Shown one piece after another: positions 6,031-6,059 of a DNA stretch of 6,059 nucleotides (its first letter is position 1; each line of letters begins with the position of its first letter). A model generated the notes under the pieces. The model was not told where the DNA came from. It ran no database searches and saw nothing but the letters and a program-made list of their open reading frames with translations. A program made the translations under genes and the position numbers. The stretch is from positions 16,636 through 22,694 of the forward strand of contig DHGE01000092.1 of NCBI GenBank assembly GCA_002402635.1. Direction: 5' to 3'. The DNA comes from Deferribacterales bacterium UBA4806 (GTDB lineage Bacteria; Chrysiogenota; Deferribacteres; Deferribacterales; UBA228).

Positions 6031-6059
6031 GTTCTCATTTAAAGTAATAATTAAAATAA

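Overview
The window is AT-rich (roughly one third GC by eye) and reads as chromosome from a Gram-negative, diderm bacterium. The best evidence for an outer membrane is a LolA-type lipoprotein carrier. All five protein genes begin with a Sec-type signal peptide, so this is a cluster of exported, probably periplasmic or envelope, proteins. The low GC, the LolA gene and the bacterial-type M49 peptidase would fit a lineage such as Deferribacterota. That placement is a guess, because the window holds no phylogenetic marker.

Layout. Positions 1-1916 (minus) encode most of an exported dipeptidyl peptidase III-like zinc peptidase (family M49), whose C-terminus runs off the left edge. A 76-bp divergent promoter region separates it from a lolA-like gene (1993-2589, plus), which ends in a strong hairpin terminator. 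Next comes a separately promoted gene for an exported TPR protein (2748-3770, plus), with an operator-like palindrome at its predicted transcription start. Convergent to it is a two-gene minus-strand operon: an exported divergent subtilisin-like (S8) peptidase (4583-5974), preceded by a good sigma70-type promoter, followed 43 bp later by a short exported TPR protein (3931-4539).

How the genes relate. The two TPR proteins, on opposite strands, are diverged paralogues with the same N-terminal module and a matching pair of cysteines. The short one is cotranscribed with the S8 peptidase, so a periplasmic peptidase plus TPR-adaptor pairing is plausible but unproven. An endopeptidase (S8) and a dipeptidyl peptidase (M49) in one exported cluster could form a peptide-degradation route; this is inference from proximity.

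The most unusual spot is the S8/TPR junction (about 4535-4610). It holds a 7-A run near the end of the S8 gene, an alternative frame that stays open from there into the TPR gene, a cluster of AACC-N5-GGTT motifs partly encoding NLxGL peptides, and inverted repeats covering the Shine-Dalgarno and start codon of the TPR gene. No RNA genes, insertion sequences, CRISPR arrays or tRNAs were seen. There is no intergenic stretch over 300 bp.
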